Shown here: positions 1-8,194 of the stretch, piece by piece
Layout: the number at the start of each line of letters is the position of its first letter
Numbering within the stretch: position 1 is the first letter of the stretch
NCBI RefSeq assembly: GCF_001421665.1
Contig: NZ_LMKV01000012.1
Location: forward strand, 268,185-332,184
DNA: 64,000 nt
From: Sphingobium sp. Leaf26
GTDB taxonomy: Bacteria; Pseudomonadota; Alphaproteobacteria; Sphingomonadales; Sphingomonadaceae
Direction of reading: 5' to 3'
The notes under the pieces: model-generated
The model's input: the letters and a program-made list of their open reading frames with translations, nothing else
Database searches by the model: none
Told to the model about the DNA's origin: nothing
Translations under genes and position numbers: made by a program

Positions 1-949
1 TCTTGGTCAGCCATGCGATGGTTTCGTCGCGGTTGGCGATCATTTCCGCGCGGCGCGCCTTGATGAGGGCGGCTTCCTTGTAGACCGCATTGCCGCAGTG
101 CATGGCGGTGATGGCAAGGCCGCCGGCCGAGGGTCCGAAGAGCGAGATGCGCTTCTGGACTTCGGGATCGGCGAAGGTGAGGCCGAGGCGAACACCGGCC
201 ATGCCGAACAGCTTCGAGAAGGTCCGCATGACGATGATGTCCTTGCGGTTGCCGATCAGGCTGGCAGCGCTGGGCGCTTCGGAGAAGTGGATATAGGCTT
301 CGTCCACCAGCAGCATCGCGTCGGCGGGCTTGTTGTCCAGCAGCCACTTGATGTCGGCCAGCGGGGTGATGGTGCCGGTCGGGTTGTTGGGCGTGCAGAT
401 ATAATAGAGGCCGGCGTTCGGGTTGGCGGCCAGCATCGCCTTGACGTCATGGCCCTTGCCGATCGCCTGGGGGGCCTTGGCGATGGGAGCCTTCATATAG
501 TCGGCGGTGCGCCAGGCGGATTCGAAGGTCGGATCGGCCGTCACCAGCCCCTTGGTCGGCGAGCAATAGGCCGCGACGATGCTGACCAGCGGGCCGCCCG
601 AACCGGGCCAAGGCATGACCTGCGCTTCGGGGATGCCTTCGACCGCGGCGACGGTGGTGATCAGGTCGCCCTTATAATTGTCCGGGTCGTACCAGTTACC
701 GAACGAGGCGGCTTCGGCGGCGGCCTGAACGCCCGAAGGGAAGGGGCCGGTCCAGCATTCGTTGGAGCCGATGCGTACCGCACCCTTGACGCCGCGGGCG
801 GCCTGTTGCTGCGCGAGGGCCGATCCACCCAGCAGCGAACTGGCGGCGACACCGGCACCCAGCAATGCGGCGACTTCGCCCAACTGGCGGCGCGAATAGC
901 CGCGTTCGATCAGGTCTTCCTGCGCGTCCTTGTTCAGCATCATGGTCAT
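1..949 (-). CDS. Tat-signal PLP-dependent aminotransferase, HisC-like (3' end outside window)
   Basis: Fold-type I pyridoxal-phosphate aminotransferase of the histidinol-phosphate aminotransferase superfamily. Visible motifs are an NNPTG loop, a DEAYIHF segment and the SKLFGMAGVRLG block, whose Lys (about residue 246) should form the Schiff base with PLP. The N-terminus carries a twin-arginine motif (YSRRQL, Arg20-Arg21) followed by a hydrophobic, Ala/Gly-rich stretch, so export through Tat is likely. The start is taken at the first of three closely spaced ATGs (949, 943, 940). It is a close paralogue of the next gene on the same strand (1182-2342), from which it is separated by a strong hairpin. 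The substrate is unknown, and a HisC role is only family level. The C-terminus runs off the window at base 1. Confidence 0.85.
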   Translation of the reverse strand, partial: MTMMLNKDAQEDLIERGYSRRQLGEVAALLGAGVAASSLLGGSALAQQQAARGVKGAVRIGSNECWTGPFPSGVQAAAEAASFGNWYDPDNYKGDLITTVAAVEGIPEAQVMPWPGSGGPLVSIVAAYCSPTKGLVTADPTFESAWRTADYMKAPIAKAPQAIGKGHDVKAMLAANPNAGLYYICTPNNPTGTITPLADIKWLLDNKPADAMLLVDEAYIHFSEAPSAASLIGNRKDIIVMRTFSKLFGMAGVRLGLTFADPEVQKRISLFGPSAGGLAITAMHCGNAVYKEAALIKARRAEMIANRDETIAWLTK

Positions 950-1040
950 GTCGTCCGTCCCCTTGTCCTGCAAACAATCTGGTCATGGGGAAAGACGAAA
1001 GGGCGGCGCATTTCCGCAATGCGTTGTGCGTCTTTTTAGT

Positions 1041-1059
1041 AATTTTCCTACGGAAAATT
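1041..1059. repeat. Short inverted repeat AATTTTCC/GGAAAATT
   Basis: Two perfect 8-base arms with a 3-base loop lie between the two aminotransferase paralogues, just upstream of the 949-1 gene. The site is AT-rich in a GC-rich background. It could be a protein-binding site or part of the promoter of the downstream paralogue. Nothing further can be said from sequence alone. Confidence 0.5.
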
Positions 1060-1064
1060 ATGCG

Positions 1065-1140
1065 GCACCGGCCCGCTCCCCTGCCCGGCCACCCATATGA
1101 TACTGCCGTTGGGTGGCCGGGTGGGGGAGCGGGCCGGTGC
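1065..1140 (-). terminator. Long GC-rich hairpin between aminotransferase paralogues
   Basis: Arms 1065-1095 and 1110-1140 are complementary over 31 bases with two adjacent mismatches and a 14-base loop. It lies just past the stop of the 2342-1182 gene, so it probably ends or attenuates transcription into the second paralogue. There is no clean U-tract, so a role as a dispersed palindrome or an RNA-stabilising element is also possible. Confidence 0.55.
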
Positions 1141-1181
1141 GGTCCCAGAAATGCGCTCTTTCGCGCATTTTTCAGAGAGCT

Positions 1182-2342
1182 TTACGCTTTCCACACCTTG
1201 TCGATGGCGGCGTTGAACGCTTCCATTTCGGCCATGGAGCCGACCGACACGCGCGAGATATTGGGCCAGATCGGCCAGTTGCGGCCGATCTGCACATTTT
1301 CCGCCAGCAACGCGGCCTGCATGTCCTTCGCGCTCTTCTTGCCCCAGTCGACCATGAACATATTCGCCTGGCTGCCGGGGATGACCTTGATCCCCTTGGC
1401 AGTCAGGTGGCTGACCGATTTTTCGCGGGCGGCGTTCATTTCGGCGCGGCGCGCTTTGATGAGGTCGGCCTGCGCGACCGAGACGGTGCCGCAGGCCACG
1501 GCGGTCATCGGCAGCATCCAGGTGACCTGCATGCCGTCATAGCGCATCATCTTTTCCATCAGCTTGGGGCTGGCGAAGGTGAGGCCGAGGCGCATCCCCG
1601 CCATGCCGAACAGTTTCGAGAAGGTGCGCAGGATCAACACGTCGTCGCGGGTCGCGGCCAGCTTGGCCGCGTTGGGACCGTCGACCCAGTGGATATAGGC
1701 TTCGTCCACGACCAGGATCGCATCCTTGGGCTTGTTGTTGGCCAGCCATTCGATGTCGGCGACCGGCGTGACGGTGCCGGTCGGGTTGTTGGGCGAGCAG
1801 ATATAATAGACGCCGGCATTGGGATCGGCCGCGAGCATCGCCTTTACGTCATGGGCGTAATCCTTGGTCAGCGGTACTTTCTTGACCGGGGCGCCAATCC
1901 AGGCGGCGGTACGCCAGATGGCTTCATAGGTCGGGTCGGCGGTGACGATGCCGCGCGTTGGCGAGGCATAGGCGACCGCGACGCGGCTCAACGGATCGGA
2001 CGAGCCGGGCCAGGCGACAATGCGGTCGGCCGGGATGCCCTCGACCGAAGAGACGGCGTCGAACAGCTTTTGATGTTCATTGTCCGGCTCGTAGCGATTG
2101 CCTTCCTGTACCAGCTTGAAGGCGGCTTCGGCGGCGACGGGGAAGGGGCCGGTCCAGCATTCGTTGGCGCCGATCTGTACCGCGCCGGCCCGCGCCTTCG
2201 CCGCCTGCTGCGCGCCCGCGCCGGTGACGCGGATGGCGGCCGCGCCGGCGCCGAGCAGCGCCGCGACCTTCGCCATCTGTCGGCGCGAATAGCCGCGCTC
2301 GCCGAGTTCCTGTTCCATTGCCGGTTCCAGTCGCGTCGCCAT
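1182..2342 (-). CDS. Tat-signal PLP-dependent aminotransferase, HisC-like
   Basis: A 386-residue fold-type I aminotransferase. NNPTG, VVDEAYIHW and RTFSKLFGMAGMRLG are all present, with the PLP-binding Lys at about residue 243. The N-terminus has a twin-arginine motif (YSRRQM, Arg20-Arg21, Lys at +6) before a hydrophobic Ala-rich segment and an Ala-X-Ala-like end (TGAGAQQ), which points to Tat export of the folded, cofactor-loaded enzyme. Cytosolic HisC proteins are shorter (about 350 residues) and lack this leader. It is the first of two tandem paralogues and is transcribed divergently from ptsP across about 160 bases. The reaction is presumably transamination, but the substrate is unknown. 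An internal ATG eight codons later also keeps the leader. Confidence 0.88.
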   Translation of the reverse strand: MATRLEPAMEQELGERGYSRRQMAKVAALLGAGAAAIRVTGAGAQQAAKARAGAVQIGANECWTGPFPVAAEAAFKLVQEGNRYEPDNEHQKLFDAVSSVEGIPADRIVAWPGSSDPLSRVAVAYASPTRGIVTADPTYEAIWRTAAWIGAPVKKVPLTKDYAHDVKAMLAADPNAGVYYICSPNNPTGTVTPVADIEWLANNKPKDAILVVDEAYIHWVDGPNAAKLAATRDDVLILRTFSKLFGMAGMRLGLTFASPKLMEKMMRYDGMQVTWMLPMTAVACGTVSVAQADLIKARRAEMNAAREKSVSHLTAKGIKVIPGSQANMFMVDWGKKSAKDMQAALLAENVQIGRNWPIWPNISRVSVGSMAEMEAFNAAIDKVWKA

Positions 2343-2502
2343 GATCCCGTTTCTCCCTGCGTGCCCGCCTGCGGGCTTTCAGCCTGTCTGACGAATGTCC
2401 GTTATGTTTCCGCCATGCAAATCAGCTCTGCTTAACAATATTGCGAGGCCGATCATAGGAAACGCCTTGGAAAGCGGTGCGTCAATCTGATAGCGCAACA
2501 TC

Positions 2503-4776
2503 ATGCCCAGCACACCCGCCGCCGCCGCCCGCCAGATCCTCATCCGCCTTCAGGAAGTCATGGCCGCGCGCAACAGCGCCCAGGCCAAGCTGAACAAGGT
2601 GGTGGAGATCATCGGCGAGTCGCTGTCGAGCGAGGTCTGTTCCATCTATCTGGTGCGCGAAGGCGTGCTGGAACTGTTCGCGACGCGCGGGCTGAAGCAG
2701 GAGGCGGTGCACGTCACCCGCATGGCGATGGGCGAGGGGCTGGTCGGCCTGATCGCCACCAATGTCGAGACGCTGAACCTGGACGAGGCGGCGTCCCATC
2801 CCGACTTCTCATATCGCCCGGAAACCGGCGAGGAATTGTTCCACAGCTTTGCCGGCGTGCCGATCGTACGGCGCGAGCGCGCCATCGGCGTCCTGTGCGT
2901 ACAGCATGCGGAGCCGCGCAAATATGAGGAAGTCGAGATCGAGGCGCTCCAGACCGTCGCCATGGTGATGTCGGAACTCATCGCCAACGCCGAGCTGGCC
3001 GACGACGGTCCGGCTGATGCACGGATCGCGGACACCGGCACCAACATGCTGCACGGCCTGCAACTGGTGATGGGCATGGCGCGCGGCCATATCGTCTTCC
3101 ACCAGCCGCGCGTCCATATCGAGCATACGGTGGCGGAAGATACGGAAGCGGAACGGCAGCGCGTCATTTCCGCCTTCACCAAGATGCGCGAGCAGATCGA
3201 CCGGATGACCGGCGCGGCCGAGTTCGGCATGGAGGGCGAGCATCAGGAGGTGCTCGAAACCTACAAGATGTTCGCCTATGACGAGGGGTGGACGCGGCGC
3301 ATCAACGAGGCGATCGACAGTGGCCTGACGGCGGAGGCGGCGATCGAGCGGGTGCAGCAGCGTACGCGGATGCGGATGCGCCAGATCGACGATCCGCTGC
3401 TGTCGGACCGGATGCACGATCTGGAGGATCTGGCCAACCGGTTGCTGCGGATCGTATCGGGGCAACTTGGCACTGCCGCGCAGATGGGGTTGCGGCAGGA
3501 CGCGATCCTGATCGCGCGCAATTTGGGTCCGGCGGAGCTGCTGGAATATGACCGGCGGCGGCTGAAGGGCGTGATCCTGGAGGAAGGGTCGCTCACCGCG
3601 CATGTCACCATCGTCGCGCGCGCCATGGGCGTCCCGGTGCTCGGCCGGGTGCGCGACATCCGCCATCTGGTGAACGAAGGCGATCTGGTGCTGATGGACG
3701 TGGGCGCCAATTCGGTGCTGATCCGCCCGACCAGCGACATGGAGGAGGCGTTCGAGAACCGGCTGCATGTGACGCAGAAGCGCCGTGCGGAATTTACCGC
3801 GATGCGCGACCTGCCGTCGGTGACGGCGGACGGGCAGCGGGTCGAGCTGATGGTCAATGCCGGCCTGCGCGAGGATGCGCAGGCGCTCGATCTGGTAGGT
3901 GCGGACGGCATCGGCCTGTTCCGCACGGAATTCCAGTTCCTGGTGTCGGCGACCTTGCCGCAACGCGAAAAACAGCAGCGGCTTTACAAGGATGTGCTGG
4001 ATGCGGCGGGCGACCGTCCGGTCATCTTCCGCACGGTCGATATCGGCGGGGACAAGGCGCTGCCCTATATGCAGCGCGACGATGATGAGCATGAGGATAA
4101 TCCGGCGATGGGCTGGCGCGCGCTGCGGCTGGCGCTGGACCGCGACGGGTTGATGAAGGCGCAGGCGCGCGCGCTGCTGGAGGCGAGCGCGGGCAAGATG
4201 CTGTACGTCATGTTCCCGATGGTGTCGGAGCCTTGGGAATATGAGCAGGCGCGCGCGCTGGTCGAGCATCAGCGCGAATGGCTGTTGGCACGCAAGAAGA
4301 AGCTGCCGATCGCGGTCAGATATGGCGCGATGCTGGAGGTGCCGGCGCTGGCCGAGGTGCTGGACCTGTTATTGCCCAAGCTGGATTTTCTGTCGATCGG
4401 CACCAACGACCTGACCCAGTTCCTGTTCGCTGCCGACCGGGCGCATCCCCGGCTGGCCGAACGTTATGACTGGCTGAGCATCGCGATCTTGCGTTTCCTG
4501 GACCGGGTGGCGCGCACTTGCCACGACCATCAGGTGCCGGTCGGCGTATGTGGCGAGATGGGCGGGCGGACATTGGAGGCGATGGCGCTGATCGGCCTTG
4601 GTATTCGTCGCCTGTCAATCACGCCGGCGTCGGTCGGTCCGGTCAAGGCGATGATCCGCGCGGTGCATGCCGAGGAATTGCGCGCATTGATGCGCGAAAT
4701 GCTGGATGGCGGGGCGATCGACATTCGCGCGCGGCTGACGCAATGGGCGGTCGAACGGAATATCGAACTCGGCTGA
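2503..4776 (+). CDS. ptsP: Phosphoenolpyruvate-protein phosphotransferase PtsP (EI-Ntr)
   Basis: Enzyme I of the nitrogen-related phosphotransferase system, which moves phosphate from PEP to NPr and then to EIIA-Ntr. The 757 residues match the family's usual length of about 750. The order is an N-terminal GAF sensory domain (about 20-150), the EI linker, the phosphohistidine swivel domain (SLTAHVTIVARAMG, His at about 367) and the PEP-binding TIM barrel with the catalytic Cys in GVCGEMGG (about 683). The GAF domain separates EI-Ntr from the sugar PTS enzyme. It acts in the cytosol as a regulator of nitrogen, carbon and potassium balance. No clear Shine-Dalgarno sequence precedes the chosen ATG. 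No other PTS genes are in the window. Confidence 0.95.
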   Translation: MPSTPAAAARQILIRLQEVMAARNSAQAKLNKVVEIIGESLSSEVCSIYLVREGVLELFATRGLKQEAVHVTRMAMGEGLVGLIATNVETLNLDEAASHPDFSYRPETGEELFHSFAGVPIVRRERAIGVLCVQHAEPRKYEEVEIEALQTVAMVMSELIANAELADDGPADARIADTGTNMLHGLQLVMGMARGHIVFHQPRVHIEHTVAEDTEAERQRVISAFTKMREQIDRMTGAAEFGMEGEHQEVLETYKMFAYDEGWTRRINEAIDSGLTAEAAIERVQQRTRMRMRQIDDPLLSDRMHDLEDLANRLLRIVSGQLGTAAQMGLRQDAILIARNLGPAELLEYDRRRLKGVILEEGSLTAHVTIVARAMGVPVLGRVRDIRHLVNEGDLVLMDVGANSVLIRPTSDMEEAFENRLHVTQKRRAEFTAMRDLPSVTADGQRVELMVNAGLREDAQALDLVGADGIGLFRTEFQFLVSATLPQREKQQRLYKDVLDAAGDRPVIFRTVDIGGDKALPYMQRDDDEHEDNPAMGWRALRLALDRDGLMKAQARALLEASAGKMLYVMFPMVSEPWEYEQARALVEHQREWLLARKKKLPIAVRYGAMLEVPALAEVLDLLLPKLDFLSIGTNDLTQFLFAADRAHPRLAERYDWLSIAILRFLDRVARTCHDHQVPVGVCGEMGGRTLEAMALIGLGIRRLSITPASVGPVKAMIRAVHAEELRALMREMLDGGAIDIRARLTQWAVERNIELG

Positions 4777-4850
4777 TTTGGCGGGATGCGGCGTTGACAA
4801 CGCCCGTCCCGCAATGAGACAAGGCCGGCCATTACAGGTCGCGGAGCAGC

Positions 4851-5834
4851 ATGGCAGACGAAGCAGAAACCGAAGCCGGCGCCATCGGCGTGCCGGAAGC
4901 GCAGCCTTCAACCCCCGGCGCGAAGTTGCGTGCCGCGCGGGAGGCGCAGGGCCTTTCGATCCAGGATGTCGCGACCCGTACGCGCATTGCCCAGCGACAG
5001 CTGGAGGCGGTCGAGCGGGATGATTATGCCGCCCTGCCTGGCATTCCCTATGCTGTGGGTTTCGCCCGCGCCTATGCCCGCGCCGTCGATCTGGACGAAG
5101 TCGCCATCGCCGCCGAAGTGCGCCATGGCGTGCACAACAGCGATATCGGCGCCAACCGTTACGAGGCGTTCGAGCCGGTCGATCCGGCGCGGGTGCCGCC
5201 CCGGCGACTGGCCTGGGTCGTGCTGGCCATCGTGGTCGTGCTGATCGCGGGCTACACCGTGTGGCGGACGCAGTTGATGACGCCGCCGACCACGGAGGAA
5301 ATCGCGCAGGACAAGCAGGAAGCGACCGGCGCGCGTCCCGCCGGTGCCGCCCCGGCCGCGCCTGTCGTGCAGACCGTTGTGTTCACCGCCGTGGACGATG
5401 TGTGGCTGCGCATCGTCGATGAAGCGGGCGAGCGGCTGAAGGACGGGACGCTCAAGAAGGGCGAGAGCTTCACCCTGCCGGCCGACGCCAAGGGGCCGAC
5501 CATCCTGACCGGCCGTCCGCAGGCGCTGAACGTCACGGTGGGTGGCAAGCCGATCCCGCCGCTGGGCGCGCCCGATCGCACCATCTCCGACGTGCCGGTA
5601 AGCGCGGCCGCGCTGCTGGCGCGGGCGGCGGAAACGCCGGCAGCCCCAGCCGCCGCACCTGCCACGATACCTGCACGGGCGCCGGCGGCGCGGCCGGCCC
5701 AGCGGCCGACGACCGCGGCGCCTTCCGCAACCAATGGCCAGATGGCTGGCCAGCCGGGCGGACTGAGCGTGCCATTGCCTGCGTCGCCAGCCCCTGCACC
5801 GGCCACGGGCGGCGCGACCGGCATCCAGCCCTGA
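4851..5834 (+). CDS. RodZ-like protein: Xre-type HTH, one TM helix, DUF4115 domain
   Basis: A 327-residue bitopic inner-membrane protein. Residues about 20-90 form the Xre-like helix-turn-helix typical of RodZ (KLRAAREAQGLSIQDVA, then GIPYAVGFARAYA). One transmembrane helix spans about 120-138. A periplasmic DUF4115 domain follows (about 175-245, with DVWLRIVDEAGERL), then an Ala/Pro-rich tail. RodZ links MreB to the cell-wall synthesis machinery, but whether this protein does so here is inference from architecture. A TTGACA hexamer at 4794-4799 may be part of its promoter. It lies 74 bases after ptsP and is followed by the cpoB-like gene, so it may share a cell-envelope transcript. Confidence 0.85.
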   Translation: MADEAETEAGAIGVPEAQPSTPGAKLRAAREAQGLSIQDVATRTRIAQRQLEAVERDDYAALPGIPYAVGFARAYARAVDLDEVAIAAEVRHGVHNSDIGANRYEAFEPVDPARVPPRRLAWVVLAIVVVLIAGYTVWRTQLMTPPTTEEIAQDKQEATGARPAGAAPAAPVVQTVVFTAVDDVWLRIVDEAGERLKDGTLKKGESFTLPADAKGPTILTGRPQALNVTVGGKPIPPLGAPDRTISDVPVSAAALLARAAETPAAPAAAPATIPARAPAARPAQRPTTAAPSATNGQMAGQPGGLSVPLPASPAPAPATGGATGIQP

Positions 5835-5903
5835 GCCATGTCGCGCTTTACCGCGCGAAATAACGGCTTATGGTCAAGCCAACAGATTTAGTCGGGGAAC
5901 ATC

Positions 5904-6830
5904 ATGCGTAACGCCCTTTTTGCGACATCGGCAGTGCTGCTGGCGATAGCCGCGCCCGCCATCGTTCAACCCGCCGCCGCCCAGAGCGCGCCGGTCGAGG
6001 TGCGGGTCGATCGGCTGGAAAAGGAAATGCGCGCGGTGCAGCGCAAGGTGTTTCCGGCCGGCACGCCGATCGAGGCGGAGATCACCCGCCCGGCCACGCC
6101 CACGGTCGCGCCCGGATCGCCGGCTTCGACCCCGATCGCGGACCTGACCGCGCGGGTGGGCGCGCTGGAATCGCAGCTCGCCTCGATCACCGGGCAGGTG
6201 GAGGAAAATAGCTACAAGCTGCGCCAGCTGGAAACGGCCTTTACCAAATATAAGGCCGATAATGAGGCGCGCATGGCCGAGCCTGCGCCTGTTGTGCCGA
6301 CATCCGTGACGCCTGCGCCGGTCGCGGCTGCGCCCCAGTCCCAGCCCCAGCCAAAACCCGCTGCGCCCAAGCCAGTGGCGCCGGTCGCCAGCGAGGCGCG
6401 CAAGAGCGCCGTGGCGGCGGTGGAGCGGCCCGATACGGGTGATGCGGCCAGCGACGCCTATAATTATGGCTTCCGCCTGTGGGACGCGAAATTCTATCCC
6501 GAGGCACAGGGCCAGTTGAAGGCCACGGTCGAGAAATATGGCACCAGCCCGGTTGCCAGCAAGGCGCAGAATCTGCTGGGCCGCGCCTATCTGGACGATG
6601 GCAAGCCGGCGCTCGCGTCGGTCGCCTTTTATGAAAATTACCAGAAGCGGCCGCGTGGCGACCGGGCGCCCGACAGCCTGACCTATCTGGGCGAGGCGCT
6701 CATTCAACTGAAGAAGCCGGCCGACGCCTGTAAGGTGTATCAGGAACTGGAGCAGGTCTATGGCGACAATCTGTCGTCCAGCCTGCGCGGCATGATGACC
6801 GCAGGGCGCGCCAAGGCGAAGTGCAGCTAA
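5904..6830 (+). CDS. cpoB: Tol-Pal system protein YbgF/CpoB-like (periplasmic TPR protein)
   Basis: A 308-residue secreted protein. A Sec signal peptide covers about residues 1-27 and ends in AAAQ. A coiled-coil segment follows (VDRLEKEMRAVQRKV and later heptads), then a Pro/Ala linker and a C-terminal TPR region (about 185-305, starting DAYNYGFRLWDAKFYPEA). This is the CpoB layout, which coordinates outer-membrane constriction with septal peptidoglycan synthesis through TolA. The tol-pal genes are not in the window. Its last codons overlap the GTG start of tilS by 10 bases, so the two are translationally linked. Confidence 0.87.
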   Translation: MRNALFATSAVLLAIAAPAIVQPAAAQSAPVEVRVDRLEKEMRAVQRKVFPAGTPIEAEITRPATPTVAPGSPASTPIADLTARVGALESQLASITGQVEENSYKLRQLETAFTKYKADNEARMAEPAPVVPTSVTPAPVAAAPQSQPQPKPAAPKPVAPVASEARKSAVAAVERPDTGDAASDAYNYGFRLWDAKFYPEAQGQLKATVEKYGTSPVASKAQNLLGRAYLDDGKPALASVAFYENYQKRPRGDRAPDSLTYLGEALIQLKKPADACKVYQELEQVYGDNLSSSLRGMMTAGRAKAKCS

Positions 6831-7777
6831 ATACAGGCAGTGCAGCGCTGACGGCGCGGCTGGAGTCCGTGCTCGTCGGGGCGACGCAGGCGCTGGTCGG
6901 CAACGACCCGGCGGCGCGGTTCGGCGTGGCCGTGTCGGGCGGGCCGGACAGCATGGCGCTGCTGCTGCTGGCGGCGCGCGCCTTTCCGGGGCGGGTGGCG
7001 GCGGTCACGGTCGATCATCAATTGCGGGCAGCTTCGGCCGATGAAGCGGCGATGGTCGGGGACTGGTGCGCCGGGCAGGGGATCGCCCATGCGACGCTGA
7101 CACCCGATGGCCCGGTGGCGGGCAATGTGCAGGCCTGGGCGCGGGCGATGCGATACCGGCGGATCGAGGCATGGCGCACCGACCAGGGCATCGACTGGAT
7201 CATGACCGCCCATCATGCCGACGACCAACTGGAAACGATGCTGATGCGGCTCAACCGGGGATCGGGCGTCGGTGGCCTTGCCGGGGTCCGGGCGCGATCG
7301 GGGCGGGTGATCCGGCCGCTGCTCGCGGTGCGCAAGGCGGCGTTGCAGGCTCTGGCGGAGGCGGAGGGGCTGCCCCACGTCCATGATCCGTCCAATGCCG
7401 ATCCGCGTTTCGACCGGGCGATGCTGCGGACGGCGCTGGCCGGGGCAGACTGGCTGGATGCGCAGGCGGCGGCGCGCAGCGCGGCGGCGCTGGCCGAAGC
7501 CGAAGCCGCGCTTGTGTGGAGCGTGGCGGACCTGGCGCAGGCTTATGTGCGCAGCGACGGGGCCGGATGGCGGCTGGAGCGGACCGATCTGCCGCGCGAA
7601 TATCTTCGGCGGCTGGTGCTGCATATGCTGGAGCAGGCGGGCGTACCGCAGCCGCGGGGCGAGAGCCTTGACCTGGCGCTGGCCGAGGCGCTGGCGGGGC
7701 GACAGGCGAGTCTGGGCGACTGGCTGCTCAAGGGTGGTGGGCAATGGCGGCTGGCGCCGGCGCCACCGCGCCGCTGA
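6821..7777 (+). CDS. tilS: tRNA(Ile)-lysidine synthase TilS
   Basis: This enzyme converts C34 of the tRNA-Ile CAU anticodon to lysidine using ATP and lysine, which changes its decoding from AUG to AUA. The PP-loop SGGPDS is at residues 39-44, followed by TVDHQLR and TAHHADDQLETMLMRL, all TilS hallmarks. At 318 residues it is a short-form TilS in which the C-terminal domains are reduced. The start is a GTG inside the end of cpoB, since no ATG precedes the conserved N-terminal region. Confidence 0.93.
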   Translation: MQLNTGSAALTARLESVLVGATQALVGNDPAARFGVAVSGGPDSMALLLLAARAFPGRVAAVTVDHQLRAASADEAAMVGDWCAGQGIAHATLTPDGPVAGNVQAWARAMRYRRIEAWRTDQGIDWIMTAHHADDQLETMLMRLNRGSGVGGLAGVRARSGRVIRPLLAVRKAALQALAEAEGLPHVHDPSNADPRFDRAMLRTALAGADWLDAQAAARSAAALAEAEAALVWSVADLAQAYVRSDGAGWRLERTDLPREYLRRLVLHMLEQAGVPQPRGESLDLALAEALAGRQASLGDWLLKGGGQWRLAPAPPRR

Positions 7778-7910
7778 CGGTCGTTACGGAAAGGTTCCAC
7801 GGATCGTCGCATCTGCTCCACGGACTGCCGATTTACGTGGGTATGAGGCTCTTTCCTTCATCGGTTTCCGCTTTAATCGGTCCGATGGGTTTAGCGGGAT
7901 TTGGCATATC

Positions 7911-8099
7911 ATGATGGAGTTTGCGGCACTGACCTATGGCCTGCTGGCCAGCGTGATCCTGTCGGCGGCGCAGCAGAACCGAAAACTGGCGCGGCCGCAT
8001 CCGCCGCTGCTGTTGTATATGGGCTATTTGCTGTGTGGTCTGTCGGCCGGCCTGGCGCTGGCGCTGGGCTATGTTGCGCTGACGTTGCTGGGCGTCTGA
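7911..8099 (+). CDS. Small membrane protein of unknown function
   Basis: A 62-codon frame beginning MMEFAALTYGLL, with two hydrophobic stretches (about residues 4-20 and 34-60) joined by a basic loop (QQNRKLARPH). This fits a two-helix inner-membrane protein with the loop on the cytosolic side. It sits 134 bases after tilS and about 95 bases before ftsH, which raises the possibility that it is a partner or substrate of that membrane protease, but this is speculation. The Shine-Dalgarno signal is weak. I do not recognise the family. Confidence 0.55.
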   Translation: MMEFAALTYGLLASVILSAAQQNRKLARPHPPLLLYMGYLLCGLSAGLALALGYVALTLLGV

Positions 8100-8194
8100 T
8101 CATCGACGGGACCGGGTGAATTAGCGGGCGGGACGGGCCTGCGCCTGCTTGCGCTTTTGCGGACGCGCCCTATCTTGGCTGGCGAAAGTGAGTG

